Below, piece after piece: positions 10,838-21,929 of a stretch of DNA of 64,000 nt; positions within the stretch are counted from its first letter, which is position 1, and each line of letters opens with the position of its first letter. The stretch is taken from assembly GCA_022315425.1 (NCBI GenBank), contig JAIUPT010000042.1, positions 620,001 to 684,000 of the forward strand. Direction: 5' to 3'. The translations under genes were made by a program, and so were the position numbers. The stretch comes from Pseudevernia furfuracea. Its lineage: Eukaryota > Ascomycota > Lecanoromycetes > Lecanorales > Parmeliaceae. Below the pieces are notes generated by a model, which worked only from the letters and a program-made list of their open reading frames with translations, did not search any database and was not told the DNA's origin.

Positions 10838-10845
10838 TGACGTCA
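10838..10845. promoter_or_regulatory. Conserved TGACGTCA palindrome in element A 3' region
   Basis: A perfect CRE/ATF-type octamer lies 180 bp from the 3' LTR. The same octamer lies at matching places in elements D (57044-57051) and E (60174-60181). Confidence 0.5.
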
Positions 10846-12501
10846 TGCGGTTGCAGGGGTCCTGGAATGGCCTCCATTGGTGAAGAATTGAAGAAATGGT
10901 GGTCAAAAATGGTTTTTGATGTAGGCTGGGCAGCTGATATTGAATTTGCGGCCGGAGAAGAAAGTTGCTGAATGAAGGCCTGTGATTGGCTGAGGCCTTC
11001 CAAACCGTCCGAACCTTAACCTTAAATCAATATCAAATGCTTCTGAGGCAGGTGAGTTGTTTTCTCCTTGGGACCAAATCCACCGAGGGCGACGACGTCA
11101 TCAACAACACGCTTCGGGCCTCCGGCTATGGCGTCGTCGACAGTCATAGACTATAGCTCGGGGGGAGGCGAAGAAGGTAGCTGTCATATGGCGTTGTTGT
11201 TGAATGAGAAGTCGCTGAGCATTCGAATTTGCCTGAGTGAAAAACGAGTCTTTGGCCTGGAATCGCTCAAAAACACCATGTCGGAGTTTTGGCCGGATCG
11301 CATGCTGATTTGAGTGCGCTAGGCCTGATCCGGGCCAGTGATTCCGTATGTGTTGTTCATGCCCGCAGCAGTCACATTGTTTTGTTCATGTTGTTCATGC
11401 TGTTCATGCTTGCAGCAGTTATATTGCCTTGTTGTCCATGTCAGCATTGTTCATGTCTGCTGCAGTCACATTGCCTTGCCCATGTTGTCCATGTAGAATC
11501 GAAAAAATCCATCGTATGCATTCACATCAACTCCCGCTGGCAGCCTGTCCTGGGAGTATTGTCCATGTTGTCTCGAGCTCTTGCCATCAAATATCCACCT
11601 CCTATTCATGTCCTGACCATAGCCTCTTGCCATTCGACGTCCGTCGCTGTGTTGTTCCGTAGTGCTATCCATTGCATCCATCCGCTTCGTAAGCCTACCG
11701 CTTCGACTGCCGGTGTCTCACCAATACTAAGTTCTTGACACCCGTCCTAAGACCGATAGCGAGTACTCCGCTGTCAATGACCTGTCTGACATAGATTACG
11801 CCCGTAACTCAAGCGCCTGATTCGTAGAATTTGTGTTGTAGTTCGTCATGATCGTGAAAATGATAAAAAGGGGAAAAAGGAATCGAATGTGCCACCTGCT
11901 TCCGATGTCGTGCAGGTGGCTGAAATTGGGCCTGTCGGTGTTGAAAGAAAAAAAGTGTTGAGATGCTGAATGCCGGTTTTCTTTGTTCCCACCTAACTTC
12001 CTTGTTTGCTGACCGTTTGACACCTCGCAAAGAATGTGAGTGCTCTGAAGAATGTTGTTGCGGTGGTGTGTTAAGAAATCGAGGTGTGAAGCCTAGGCGT
12101 CTTTTTCGTGTTGTGTGGTCGACATGCTCAGTGAAGAGGTCGTCCGTTTGCTGGTTGTTTTCGGGTCTGATCCCGTTGCCTTGTAGCAGGCTCGCTGTGG
12201 GGTGAGGAGGAGGCGATTTCTTTCTGATTCGCTAAGTCGTACGAATGATTCAGTAACTTCTTTATCCCTTGCTCACTGTACACAAGGCGGTTCCGCCATG
12301 GTTCCTTTTGCCGTATGGTGGCCAGACCCAGAGGTGCCCTCTGCCCGTATGGTGGGTAGACCCAGGGATACGATGTCTCAATTGTCGATATTGACCTCAA
12401 CCCGAAGGTGTCTTGGTCTCACTTAGTCTTCTTGACAAAGCTCCTGCCAGTATACTTATTTGAATTCGCTTACTGTCAAAAAAACGAATGGAGTGAGGGT
12501 G

Positions 12502-12511
12502 ATCTAGTTGT
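12502..12511 (-). promoter_or_regulatory. Self-complementary primer-binding site of element A
   Basis: Two nucleotides inside the 5' LTR (sense minus) lies ACAACTAGAT. Its exact complement, ATCTAGTTGT, is in the sense strand of the LTR about 36 nt after the TATA-like box. This fits Tf1-type self-priming and not a tRNA primer. Confidence 0.7.
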
Positions 12512-12513
12512 AG

Positions 12514-12715
12514 TGTCAGGACCAGTACAGAGTCAAGTCATGTAGGTGTATTGAATAAGACAACTAGATACAGGACAACTATGTACTGGGAGGGAGGCCA
12601 TATATGTATGGCGGAGTGAACCTGCCAAGACACGCTAAGCCTAAAAGGGAAGTGTCAAAGGAAGGCTGTGTCAAAGGGATGCAGGGACGCCGGGATGCGG
12701 GGTACGCTCGTAACA
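12514..12715 (-). repeat. LTR of element A (5' in sense)
   Basis: This is the second, identical 202-bp LTR. It contains ACAACTAGAT at 12560-12569 on plus, the partner of the primer-binding sequence next to it. Confidence 0.92.
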
Positions 12716-13878
12716 GATGCTAATTAACTATCAAAACGCGAATAATAGTTTTAAAGTATTTTATACTCAGCGTTCGTATTTCTTCTTGACGTGATTCAAT
12801 AAGAATAACTTTTCGAAGACGATATATAACTACTCGTTCGATAGATCACTGTAATAATTACTAAGATAGATAAAAACGATTAATATCAAAGTAATTAAAT
12901 TTTATTCGCGTGACTGAATTGTTCTTTGCTCGATAAGGTATCGCGAGCGTAATTCGCGACAGATCAAGTTCGTAATTGACGCGTTATCGTTTTTGTTATA
13001 GAGCAAATATCAGAATTTCACTCGTAATTAGATTTTTAAAAAGAAGTAAACTCTTTCTTATCGAGTTTATAACAAACACGCGATGCTACAATAACTCGAT
13101 ATCGACTTCGATTATATTAAGATCTATGAGAAAGCGAAATAGAATTACTCGTACGTGTTAAGAAAGATTCTTTACGAGAACTTTCGATAAACTCACTTCA
13201 TATATCTCTCTCGCTATCATATTCAGAAGCTTATCGATCGCGAAAGACTATAAAACAAATTCAGTCGTAAAATAAATTTTTATCATTATTTAATATATAT
13301 ATACACATTACTTATGAACTCCTTATTAATCTTCTTTCAAATGCGTATCTTTTATTTTCTTAATGACTTAGCAATAAAGTAACTCTATTATTCTTCAGTC
13401 TCTTTTCAAGTCGAATCAATATTAAGCTCATCGATAATCTGTTACACGCTATCGTTGCTCAGGAGAATAATTAAAAGATATAAGTCAATTTCTAAAACTC
13501 TTTATATCTGTGATCTATTTTAAAAAAATATTCTCAAGAGATCTCTTTAGAATTGAGAGTCTTGATCAATACGCTTCTAAGCTAACTCTCAAAAGAGATG
13601 TACTAATTAGTCTCGAGAGCTTTCGCATACGATTGTTTTTCAAAGAAGCGAAAATTTATTCTTAAGATCTTTTTAGAGAGTGAGAAAGAGAGAGAGAAAA
13701 TCTATAACGAATAAGAAGTCTTTAGAATAAGAGAGATGAGTTCGATAAAAGTAAAATACTTAAATCGACAATATAATTATAAATTTCGTTCAATTAAAGA
13801 AAAGATTATTCTTATTTAATTGTCTTCTCAACTAATAGATTTTATTATAGCTGTATTTGACGTTAGAAATCTTATAAT
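12716..13878. other. AT-rich mutated DNA
   Basis: This is the continuation of the sequence left of element A, before that insertion. Stops occur in every frame and no family is recognised. Confidence 0.45.
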
Positions 13879-14073
13879 ATGTCTGACGCGACAAAAGCGA
13901 AGACGCAACAATTTATCAGAAGAAAATCGAGCCTTGTAAAAAAGATAGATTAATTGACACGATTGTATCACGTAAATCTTGTCGTAATCATTCGTAAGAA
14001 CGATAAGTATTATATATATTAATCGAATTCGACGCTAATTGAGACCGTCAGATAGAAATCGATGTCTTCTTAA
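13879..14073 (+). pseudogene. MADS-box-like fragment
   Basis: From ATG 13879 one frame reads MSDATKAKTQQFIRRKSSLV, then KKID-stop-LTRLYHVNLVVII, then RKNDKYYIY. The spacing of Arg/Lys, Ser-Leu-x-Lys-Lys, Leu-x-x-Leu and Val-x-x-Ile-Ile-x-x-x-x-x-x-Tyr resembles the MADS (SRF-type) DNA-binding domain. In-frame TAA and TAG stops fit C-to-T changes. The domain is short and there is no second domain, so this is an assignment by motif only; a transposon-borne gene is also possible. Confidence 0.4.
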
Positions 14074-15579
14074 ATTTAACGTCGTATTCGATATCGAGTC
14101 TCAGTACTACGCTAATGTTTTCGTCGAAATCGCATATATAATTATTAATTAATATAGTCAAGTCTTTATGTTGCTATGAATATAAGATCTCGATAACGAC
14201 GAAGAAATATTAAAAATCGACGCGTGTAAAGAAGACGTTTGATGTGTGCTTAAGATATCTTTTGTTGATGAAATCATATTCATATAGATAGACGTTCGAG
14301 ATTATCTCTAATCTGATTAGATCAACAACGACTATAACTTCTTTATTCTCACGAGTAACATTTTTTAGCTGTGATTAGATCTCTCAAACGACAAGTTCTG
14401 TAAATATATCGTGAATAGATGTTAACATTTTAACAATAAATGAAGACGTATAAAAAGATCAGTCGAATCTTACGCTTACATTAATCATAATTAATGCTTA
14501 TATCTTTATAAAAGTATAAAGAATCTATTCACTTATCGAAGCTTATCAAATACGTAGTTATATAACGATTTCTTTCTTTTTAGTAACGATCATAGTAACT
14601 TATATTCTTTTAATATTAATTTAAACATCGTTCAAGATTTTATCTTTATTTCTTTATAATATAAGATTAAAACGTTAAGAAGACTATTAATTCTCTTCGA
14701 CGATACGATTATCTGAGATAATGAACTTGCTCAAGAATTTTAATTTGAGAAAGAAATAGTTTATAATGCTTTTTTACTAAGTTTCGATGAATTACGAAAA
14801 GACTAAGACGAGATGAACCTCTTTTATTGAAGTATTATAAGTTCTAAACGAGATATTATTCGCTTCACAGACACATTGTTATATAAATAGTCGTTAATAT
14901 AAGAAATTAAGAACGACGTTTATGTTAGATTAAGAGAATTAAAGCTTAAGTGTTCTTTCGAGATTAGATTAAAAAGAAGCTAGAACTGCTCGCAAAAGAG
15001 AAAATTCGAATAATAATAGCTTATACTCGCGATTACTATATACAGTACGATTAAACGAATCTATTAATTCGAACTTGAAATAGGTCACTCGCGCTCGTAT
15101 TCTATATAAATAATATAACTCGATAGTTATTATATCTTATTATATTGTCGTCTACGAATCTTTCTCTTTTAAAATCGTCTCTTAAGCGCAAAAGTTCATT
15201 TCTCGATATTTATATTTGAGAGTTTTAAAGACAAAGAGCGTCTTATTTTTATTAAAAAGATGTCGTTAATACTTATCTTCGTTCGATTATTGACTCGCGA
15301 TGAGAATAATTATCTTATTTAAATTATAGACATAAGTTAAAGCGAGATAGATAGACGTACGAAGTCTATAATTCATAATAAGAGCAAAGAAACATCTAGT
15401 ATAATTAATAATAGAATAATATAAGAAAAGCGTCGACGAGATAAGACTTACAGAGTAATCTAGATTTTGATAACAACAGAAAAAGTTATTTTTTATTAAA
15501 TGAAATGTATTAATTAGATATTTATATGTAAGAAGCAATTCTATCTTATTTCTTTATATTATTAAAAAATCACGATCGA
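14074..15579. other. AT-rich mutated DNA left of element B
   Basis: No frame can be followed and no family is recognised. The last five bases, ATCGA, are the left target-site copy of element B. Confidence 0.45.
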
Positions 15580-15853
15580 TGTAACGGGGTCTAGGCATGC
15601 GTGAGTGAGTAACAGATGGATTGGTTACTAGATAGACTGAATCCTGAGGAACTCGGTGGGAGTCCTCAGAGGCAGCATATTTAGCAGGGGAGAGTGCACC
15701 CCCATGCCAAGCAAACTTACTATGCGACTGCTATAGCCGCACAGCCGCACAGCTGCACCAGAGGGATAGTCTCCCGGATCTGGCCTAGATGTATGTTGGA
15801 TTCCTGGACTTCTGACAGGCCGCCTCATGCCTAGAGACCTCATGGCCCTTACA
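15580..15853 (-). repeat. LTR of element B (3' in sense)
   Basis: This 274-bp LTR reads TGTAAGGG...GTTACA in sense. It is the less mutated of the pair: at all five differing sites it has G where the other has A, each G being preceded by G. Confidence 0.92.
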
Positions 15854-15870
15854 ATTATCCCCCCTTTTCA
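15854..15870 (-). promoter_or_regulatory. Polypurine tract of element B
   Basis: In sense, TGAAAAGGGGGGATAAT directly precedes the 3' LTR, as expected for plus-strand DNA priming. Confidence 0.75.
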
Positions 15871-16151
15871 AAGACGAGCTCCTGTGAGGTAGCAAGCCCA
15901 AAAAAAGAACAACAGCATGTCGTATACCGATACCCCATTGCAGCCATGCCACAATGCGTCAGCAAACATCAGACGAACGTCAAGTAATTGAAATCCATCC
16001 GATTCAGAGTTCGAGTCAATCAGTCGGATCGACATCGTTCGAACTTCTATCCTTTCGTCTTATACAATGTCTGGGCTAGCCTCGTTAAAATCATAAAACC
16101 TCCTCGTTAGGTAGGAAAATGGACAAAAGAGTACTATCGTTTGCAGCACTA

Positions 16152-19100
16152 TCACGAATATTCAACGCTTCCTTCTATACCCTTGCCCTTGTTCTTCGGC
16201 GCAGATCTCTTTGAAACACGTCGTTGTGGCTTCCTTCCGGTGACCACTGATTCGGCTGTAGGCTTGTTAGGGTGCTCCTTATGAAACTTACCTAACAACT
16301 TCCGTAGATGGGAGACTCCCTCGTAGGGTTCCCATGTATTCTCTGAGTCAGGATATTCTTCCCAGTGAACTTGATAGTATAGGCCTCCTGCCTTGCCATC
16401 CTCGCCTGGTTCAAAAACTGCACTATTCACAACGCCAGCGATCACGTAGTCATGTGTATCGCCTTCGTCGAATTCCATGTTCTCTAGGCTTTGGCTTACC
16501 TCTTCCTGTTTTGAGGAGTTCTTTTTCAGCAAGAACACATGAAAGACGTTGTGAATTCGCCAGTCGCTCGACAACTCGAGTCGATAGAACTGTGAACCGA
16601 TGACGTCTGTGATAAGGAATGGACCGAAGTTTTTGAATTCCAGCTTCCTGTTCCGCTTGGTCTTAAGGTATTTGATGTTCAATCATACCAAGTCACCTAC
16701 TTTGTAGTCTCGTGACTTGCGATGTTTATTCGCGTACTCGGCCTGTGACTGCTGAGCAGTTAAGATCGCATCTTTACAGACACTCATGAGTGTAAACAGG
16801 TGCTTTGCGTTGTCAACTGCAGCCTGCGAGCGAGATTTCGAATCGATGTTCTCGTCTCATGACATTCTGAGACTGTAGCCCAAGTTAGTCTCAAAAGGCG
16901 ATATGCCAGTAACTGAGTTCTTTGCGTTATTGTACGCAAACTCCGCGATTGATAATCATGTCACCCAATCGTCCTGCTCCCAGCAGACGAAGGCCCGTAA
17001 GTATTGTTCCATGATACTGTTTTGTCGCTCAGTCTGGTCATCGGTCTGAGAGTGAAATGCAGTCGACAAGCGCCGCTTCACCTTCAAAAAGTATACAAGG
17101 CTAGACCAGAACTGAGAGGTGAATAGCGACTCACGGTTCGTTACTATTGAGTCAGGTAGCCCATGATATCTCATCAGATTCTCGATCAGCACTTGTGCGA
17201 ACTGCTTCGCGTCGAGCGTCTTGTTCACTGCTATGTAATGTGACATCTTCGTGAGACGGTCCACAATTACCAGAATCGAATCGTAGGTGTGACCACGCCA
17301 GTCCTTGGAGGGCGGCAGTTCAGTGACGAAGTCCAATGAGATGTCCTTCCACTTATGAGTAGGAGCCGGCAATGATGTCAACTTATCATACGGCTTATGC
17401 CTAGACGACTTGGTCATAGCGCACACAGAACACGATGCAACGTGCTCGCCCACATCCCTTGCAAGCTTCGGCCAGAAGTACTTGCGTTGAATTAGTGCCT
17501 GAGTCTTTTCAGCACCGAAATGACCTGTCAGAGAAGCATCGTGATACCGATCGAGGATCACATCTCGTAGCGCCGCAGGGACATAGATCTTCCCTTCATG
17601 ATACAGTCGTCCATCGATATGACTGTAGGGTTGGCCGCTCAGGCCGCTCAGAGAGTTGGCAACAGGCTGCTCCAGCTGTTTCAATACCTTCTTTACATGA
17701 TCATCTTCACGAGTCAGCTTCACGAGCATATCGTCGAACGACTGATCGTTTGCAGCATCCCCTGCGGGGTCTTCTGCTGTAATAGTGACACGAATGCGTG
17801 CTCACTGCTCACATGTACCAGGCACCCCATAGGTCCCAGTGATAAGCATTTGAAAGCAATCAGCCATGAAGGCCGACCTTCCCACAGCACGAAAACCACG
17901 TAACGTCTGCTTCAGCTCGCCCAGCAATTGATAGTTCTCGCGTTTCGCAGTACCATCATCTTGCTCGTAGTCAGGGATCCGACTGAGTGAATCCGCGAGA
18001 TTGTGTTTCCCCTGACGATATTCGATGGCAAAATCGTAACGACTCAGCTCCTGCGCCCAACGAATCTGACGGCTATTCAATCGCGTAGTGCTCATAAATC
18101 TCTTGAGATTATGATGATCTGTCAAGACCTTGATCTTGTGTCTATTACTCTCGCAGTAGTAACGTCAGTGTTTAAACGACTTCATGATAGCTAATAGCTC
18201 TTTGTCATAAACGTCATATCGCGTCTCCGCCGGTATTTGTTTACGTGAATAGTAGACTACTGGATGTCACAATTCACCGTGTAACTGGCTCAGAATATCA
18301 TCAATGACATAGTTCGACGTATCAGTCTCAATCCTTATTGACAGCTCAGAATTAAAATGTCGTAGGATCGGTGCGGTCGTGAAGGTCATTTTCAACTCCT
18401 CGAAAGCTTTCTTTGTCTCAGATATAAGCACAAATGAACTCTGCGAGTTTTTTTCATTTGGCTTCGTACGCTCGAATACGACTCGCGCATCCTACTAGGC
18501 GTTAGAGACTACTCTATCAGAGCTCGATCTCTCTTGAACGTTGATCTTGATCAACTTCGTAAGTGGAGCAGCGATCTTGCTGAACCCACGTATAAACCTG
18601 CGATAAAAATTCGCAAAGCTCACGAATATCTGAATGTCTCGTACAGACTTCAGCTTCGGTCAGTCTCTGACTGACTGTATTCGATCTTTCTCCATGCTAA
18701 CCCCCGACGAAGCGATAACATATCCCAGAAAGTGCACCTCATCTGTGCTGAAACGACATTTCTGAAGATTGACGAACAGCTCGTGCTGCTTCAATTTGTT
18801 CAGAACTCACTTTATAGCCTCGACGTGCTTCGCACCTATGTCTTGCGTGTAAATGAGAATGTCATCAAGGTAAACAATGCAGAAGACATCTAGCTTCTCA
18901 GCCAATGCTTGATTGATGTACGCTTGAAAAGTTGTAGAGGCATTTGTCAGCCCAAACGGCAAGACTTGATACTCAAAGTGATCATAACGTGTTCTGAACG
19001 CAGTCTTTCATTCATCACCCTTTCTAATACGAAGACGATGATATGCAGCGATGAGATCCAACTGTGTGTATCTTTTGGCCATAGCCAGACGATCAATCGA

Positions 19101-20321
19101 CTCGTCAACAAGAGGAAGGGGATAACGGTTCTTTATCGTAATCATATTCAGTCCTCGATAGTCCACACATAGGCGCAGACCTCCGTCAGGCTTTTTCACA
19201 AAAAGGATGAGAGATCCCGTCGGGGACGTGCTTGGCCGTATGAAACCGTTCGCCAGATTGATCTCGATATAACCCCTTAAGGTGTTCAGCTCTACTTCGT
19301 TCAGACTGTAGATAGAGCCGTACGGCGATTGTTTCTCGTCTATGAGATCGATGACATGATTCGCAGGTTCGTGACTCGGCAACTCTGCAGCACCACTGTC
19401 AGAAAAGATATCGAAGTACTCAACATACTTAGGAGGTAGATTCACAGTCCTAGCAACGTTTGCCCGAGCAATATGATCTTGACGGTCTTGATGCACCGAA
19501 GGTTCGTTTGCGCTCACCACTTGACTTGCGTGTATAGCGAAACAGTCTGCGTCCTTGTTAATAGCAAGCTCAGCAAAATCCTCTAACTCAATAATGTTCA
19601 CTCGACACGTAGTCATCAGAGCTACTGCCGCAGTGTAAGTCCTTCACTGAAAAGACCTCTTGATTCAATCAATGTTGGGATTCGCCATGATCAGCCATGG
19701 CATATCAAGAATCATTCGTGTGTCGATGTCCGCAGCGAGGAAGGTGTCCTGAAAGTAGCGAACTCGACCTTGTTCGTTCTCCTGCTGGAATTCGATATAG
19801 TGCATCCCGTAGGTCTTAACTGCCTTGCCGTGAATCGCACTCAGCCCAATGTTGATATTGAGCATCGATAAGCCCATCTTTCTTGCAGTCACACGGTTGA
19901 TAATGTTCACTTCAGCACCACTGTCAGCCAGTGCACTGAAAGTGTTGATCTTACCTCTCGCGTTCTACACTAGGGTGTTCTTAATGAACAGACTGTCCAT
20001 CTTTAATAGTTCCTTGATCCGCTGCTGCACAGTCTGAACCTTGGCCGCCCATACCCTTACGCCAATAATGGGCTCTGCCTTGATAGGTAGGGAGGTACTC
20101 GATTCGACGTCCGACTCGAAGCTTGATTTGACTAATTCGACTGTCCGACTCGAACCGTCATTGCCCGACGAGATGTTCATTGATTCGAATTCATCGACGG
20201 AGGGAGCTGTTCTCACTCCTCGTACAGACACAGTGTTCGAAGTCGTCACTGCGTTTACTAGTTTTTTGTCGCCTCGAGCATCTTGAGCGAGTCGAACATA
20301 ACTTGTTCCTTGACGGTGCAT
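16152..20321 (-). pseudogene. pol: pol of element B (protease, RT, RNase H, integrase, chromodomain)
   Basis: All pol blocks share one frame, offset -1 from gag. The retropepsin lies near 19665-19930 with NIINRVTARKMGL after the active-site segment. Reverse transcriptase spans about 18400-19300, with LCVDYRGLNMIT and the catalytic YLDD. RNase H follows near 17900-18350 (TDHHNLKRF at its end). Integrase covers about 16900-17600 with HFGAEKTQALIQRKYFWP, CSVC, an Asp in SLDFVTELPP and DQTERQNSIMEQYLR. A chromodomain at about 16250-16420 (YYQVHWEEYPDSENTWEPYE) ends the protein and would tether integration to methylated histone H3. In-frame stops at several sites, most from TGG or CAA/CAG, break the chain. 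The motif DRESLF departs from the usual DRG. Confidence 0.88.
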
Positions 20322-21505
20322 TCAGCAGTTCGATGATCAGATATATCACACTTGTAGCAAGCCTTGTCCTTGGAACGACGTTCTCTGACCTTATCTGTTA
20401 GCTTGTCTTTGTACATAACAAAAGTAGACTCATTCTCCTTTTTGCGAGAGGTCTTTGTCTGCCCTAAGGTCTCGCCACGACCCTTCTGATCTGGTTTACC
20501 TGTCCGGCCCGACTTGTTGTCCCTCTTCGAGTTCTGTGATTTCGAAGATAACTCAGAATGAGACCTGCTGTCTTCATTCTGCTTTGTATGAGTTTTCGCA
20601 GCTCTCTCATATTTGCGTATTTGAGTTAACAATTCTTGAATCGTTCTTGACCCAATCATGAGCTTATCTAGCTCGACTCGATGATTCGATAGTATTCGCG
20701 CTCGGATGAAGTTAAAGAACTGTCGATCCGTCATAGCCTGCGCCGAATCTAGAGCCCTAAGACGAATGTGTAGCTTGTAAGCATATTCATGAAAAGCATT
20801 GATAATGTCGCCTTTCCTCTGCTTCGCAGCTAACAACTTCTTATTCGTCTCAAGATATGCTTCCTTCTTGTCCCCCTTCAGGAATTCGAACAATAGCGTC
20901 TTAAAATGCGTTCATGACGTCGCTCCCCCTGGATTCTGAAGCAATCAGAATCTTCAATCGATTCTAGGCGTACTCTCAAGAAAACCGGTAGCATAGACGA
21001 CCTTCTTGATAGTCTCCTCCCGCAATTGCGACTGGCTCATTGATGTGACACCTTCCTGAATCTCCTCACTCTGAAAACCTCTGAAAGCGAATTGTCGCTC
21101 ACACTCGTAAATGAACTCGTTCAATTCCGCTGGGCTGACTCCCTTGTATGACGTTGGATCTTTCGCTTTGAGATTTGGTGTCTGTCTCTTTGGCATCCCC
21201 TGAGTCTCGTAACTCAGTGACGCTTGTCGACGACGTGGCAACGCTTGGTTTGCCTGATATGCTGTAAACTCCTCCGCGTGCGCTTGATAGGCCCGGAATG
21301 TTGCAAGCTCCCTTGAGTCTAACATCGTTCCTGCTAACTCGTCCGTGTGTGAGTCAATATCGCCATGACCATCTTCTTCGCTTGTCCCTGAAGTAACCCC
21401 ATTAGATCCTTCTTCGTCAGCGTTGATGTCACCCGATAGTGCTCCTTGTCCCTCTTCGAGACCCGATATCTGCTGTCTCGATCGTAATCCTGCTGCAGAA
21501 GCCAT
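20258..21505 (-). pseudogene. gag: gag of element B
   Basis: The frame starts at ATG 21505 and ends at TAG 20258-20260, about 415 codons. Stops between 20894 and 20956 interrupt it. The N-terminal third is acidic; the middle has the helical capsid-like stretch typical of Ty3/gypsy Gag. The C-terminus holds a CCHC zinc knuckle, CYKCDISDHRTAEC, which binds RNA during particle assembly. The final codons are ACA AAA AAC TAG, giving a slippery heptamer at the very end. It would form virus-like particles in the cytoplasm if intact. Confidence 0.85.
20261..20267 (-). promoter_or_regulatory. -1 frameshift heptamer at gag end of element B
   Basis: The gag-frame reading A AAA AAC directly precedes the stop TAG. 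The pol frame is open across it from 20321, giving KKLVNA after the slip. Canonical X-XXY-YYZ arrangement. Confidence 0.65.
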
Positions 21506-21642
21506 CTGAATAATTCGAAATTGACTGGCCCGACGTCGACGTCAATTGAGAGATAGATAGAGGTGACAGCGAGTCACGAAAGTGATATTGTTATCAAACG
21601 GGCACACCCCCCTTACTACCGTGTCGACGATAGCGAGAGTTG

Positions 21643-21652
21643 CAGAATTCAG
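21643..21652 (-). promoter_or_regulatory. Self-complementary primer-binding site of element B
   Basis: Three nucleotides inside the 5' LTR the sense strand reads CTGAATTCTG. It pairs over 10 nt with CAGGATTCAG of the LTR with a single G-U. The odd base is itself what a C-to-T change before C would make, so the pairing was probably perfect. Confidence 0.6.
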
Positions 21653-21655
21653 AAA

Positions 21656-21929
21656 TGTAACGAGGTCTAGACATGCGTGAGTGAGTAACAGATGAATTGA
21701 TTACTAGATAGACTGAATCCTGAGGAACTCGGTGGGAGTCCTCAGAGGCAGCATATTTAGCAGGGGAGAGTGCACCCCCATGCCAAGCAAACTTACTATG
21801 CGACTGCTATAGCCGCACAGCCGCACAGCTGCACCAGAGGGATAGTCTCCCGAATCTGGCCTAGATGTATGTTGGATTCCTGGACTTCTGACAGGCCGCC
21901 TCATGCCTAGAGACCTCATGGCCCTTACA
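21656..21929 (-). repeat. LTR of element B (5' in sense)
   Basis: This 274-bp LTR is the partner of 15580-15853. A TAAATAT box-like sequence in sense is followed about 36 nt later by CAGGATTCAG, the self-priming partner (plus 21713-21722). Confidence 0.92.

Larger units (their letters stand above)
10457..12715 (-). mobile_element. LTR element A: young non-autonomous retrotransposon
   Basis: Two identical 202-bp LTRs (TGTCAGG...TAACA as read on plus) enclose 1,855 bp and are flanked by a perfect 5-bp duplication, GATGC (10452-10456 and 12716-12720). A polypurine tract sits beside the left LTR (read on minus: cggagggggggggtag), so the element's sense strand is minus. There is no gag-pol. The leader resembles that of elements D and E, and the 3' 650 bp matches the 3' region of element E. 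A 9-bp tandem repeat (ttgttcatg) lies near 11382. It shares its LTR family with autonomous element D, its likely helper. Identical LTRs and absence of C-to-T scars make it the most recent insertion in the window. Confidence 0.9.
15580..21929 (-). mobile_element. LTR element B: full-length Ty3/gypsy chromovirus
   Basis: Two 274-bp LTRs differing at five sites enclose gag and pol on the minus strand. A perfect 5-bp duplication, ATCGA (15575-15579 and 21930-21934), shows that the copy arose by one insertion. Order in sense: LTR, primer-binding site, gag with zinc knuckle, protease, reverse transcriptase, RNase H, integrase, chromodomain, polypurine tract, LTR. RT before integrase plus a chromodomain places it in the chromoviruses. 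Pol is in -1 register to gag. Several stop codons make it presently non-autonomous, yet it is far less mutated than its surroundings, so it landed after most of the damage to the host sequence had happened. Confidence 0.92.

Noticed and set aside
11289..11738. 149-codon plus ORF in element A
   Set aside because: Low-complexity translation of a 9-bp repeat on the antisense strand of the element, without conserved domain.
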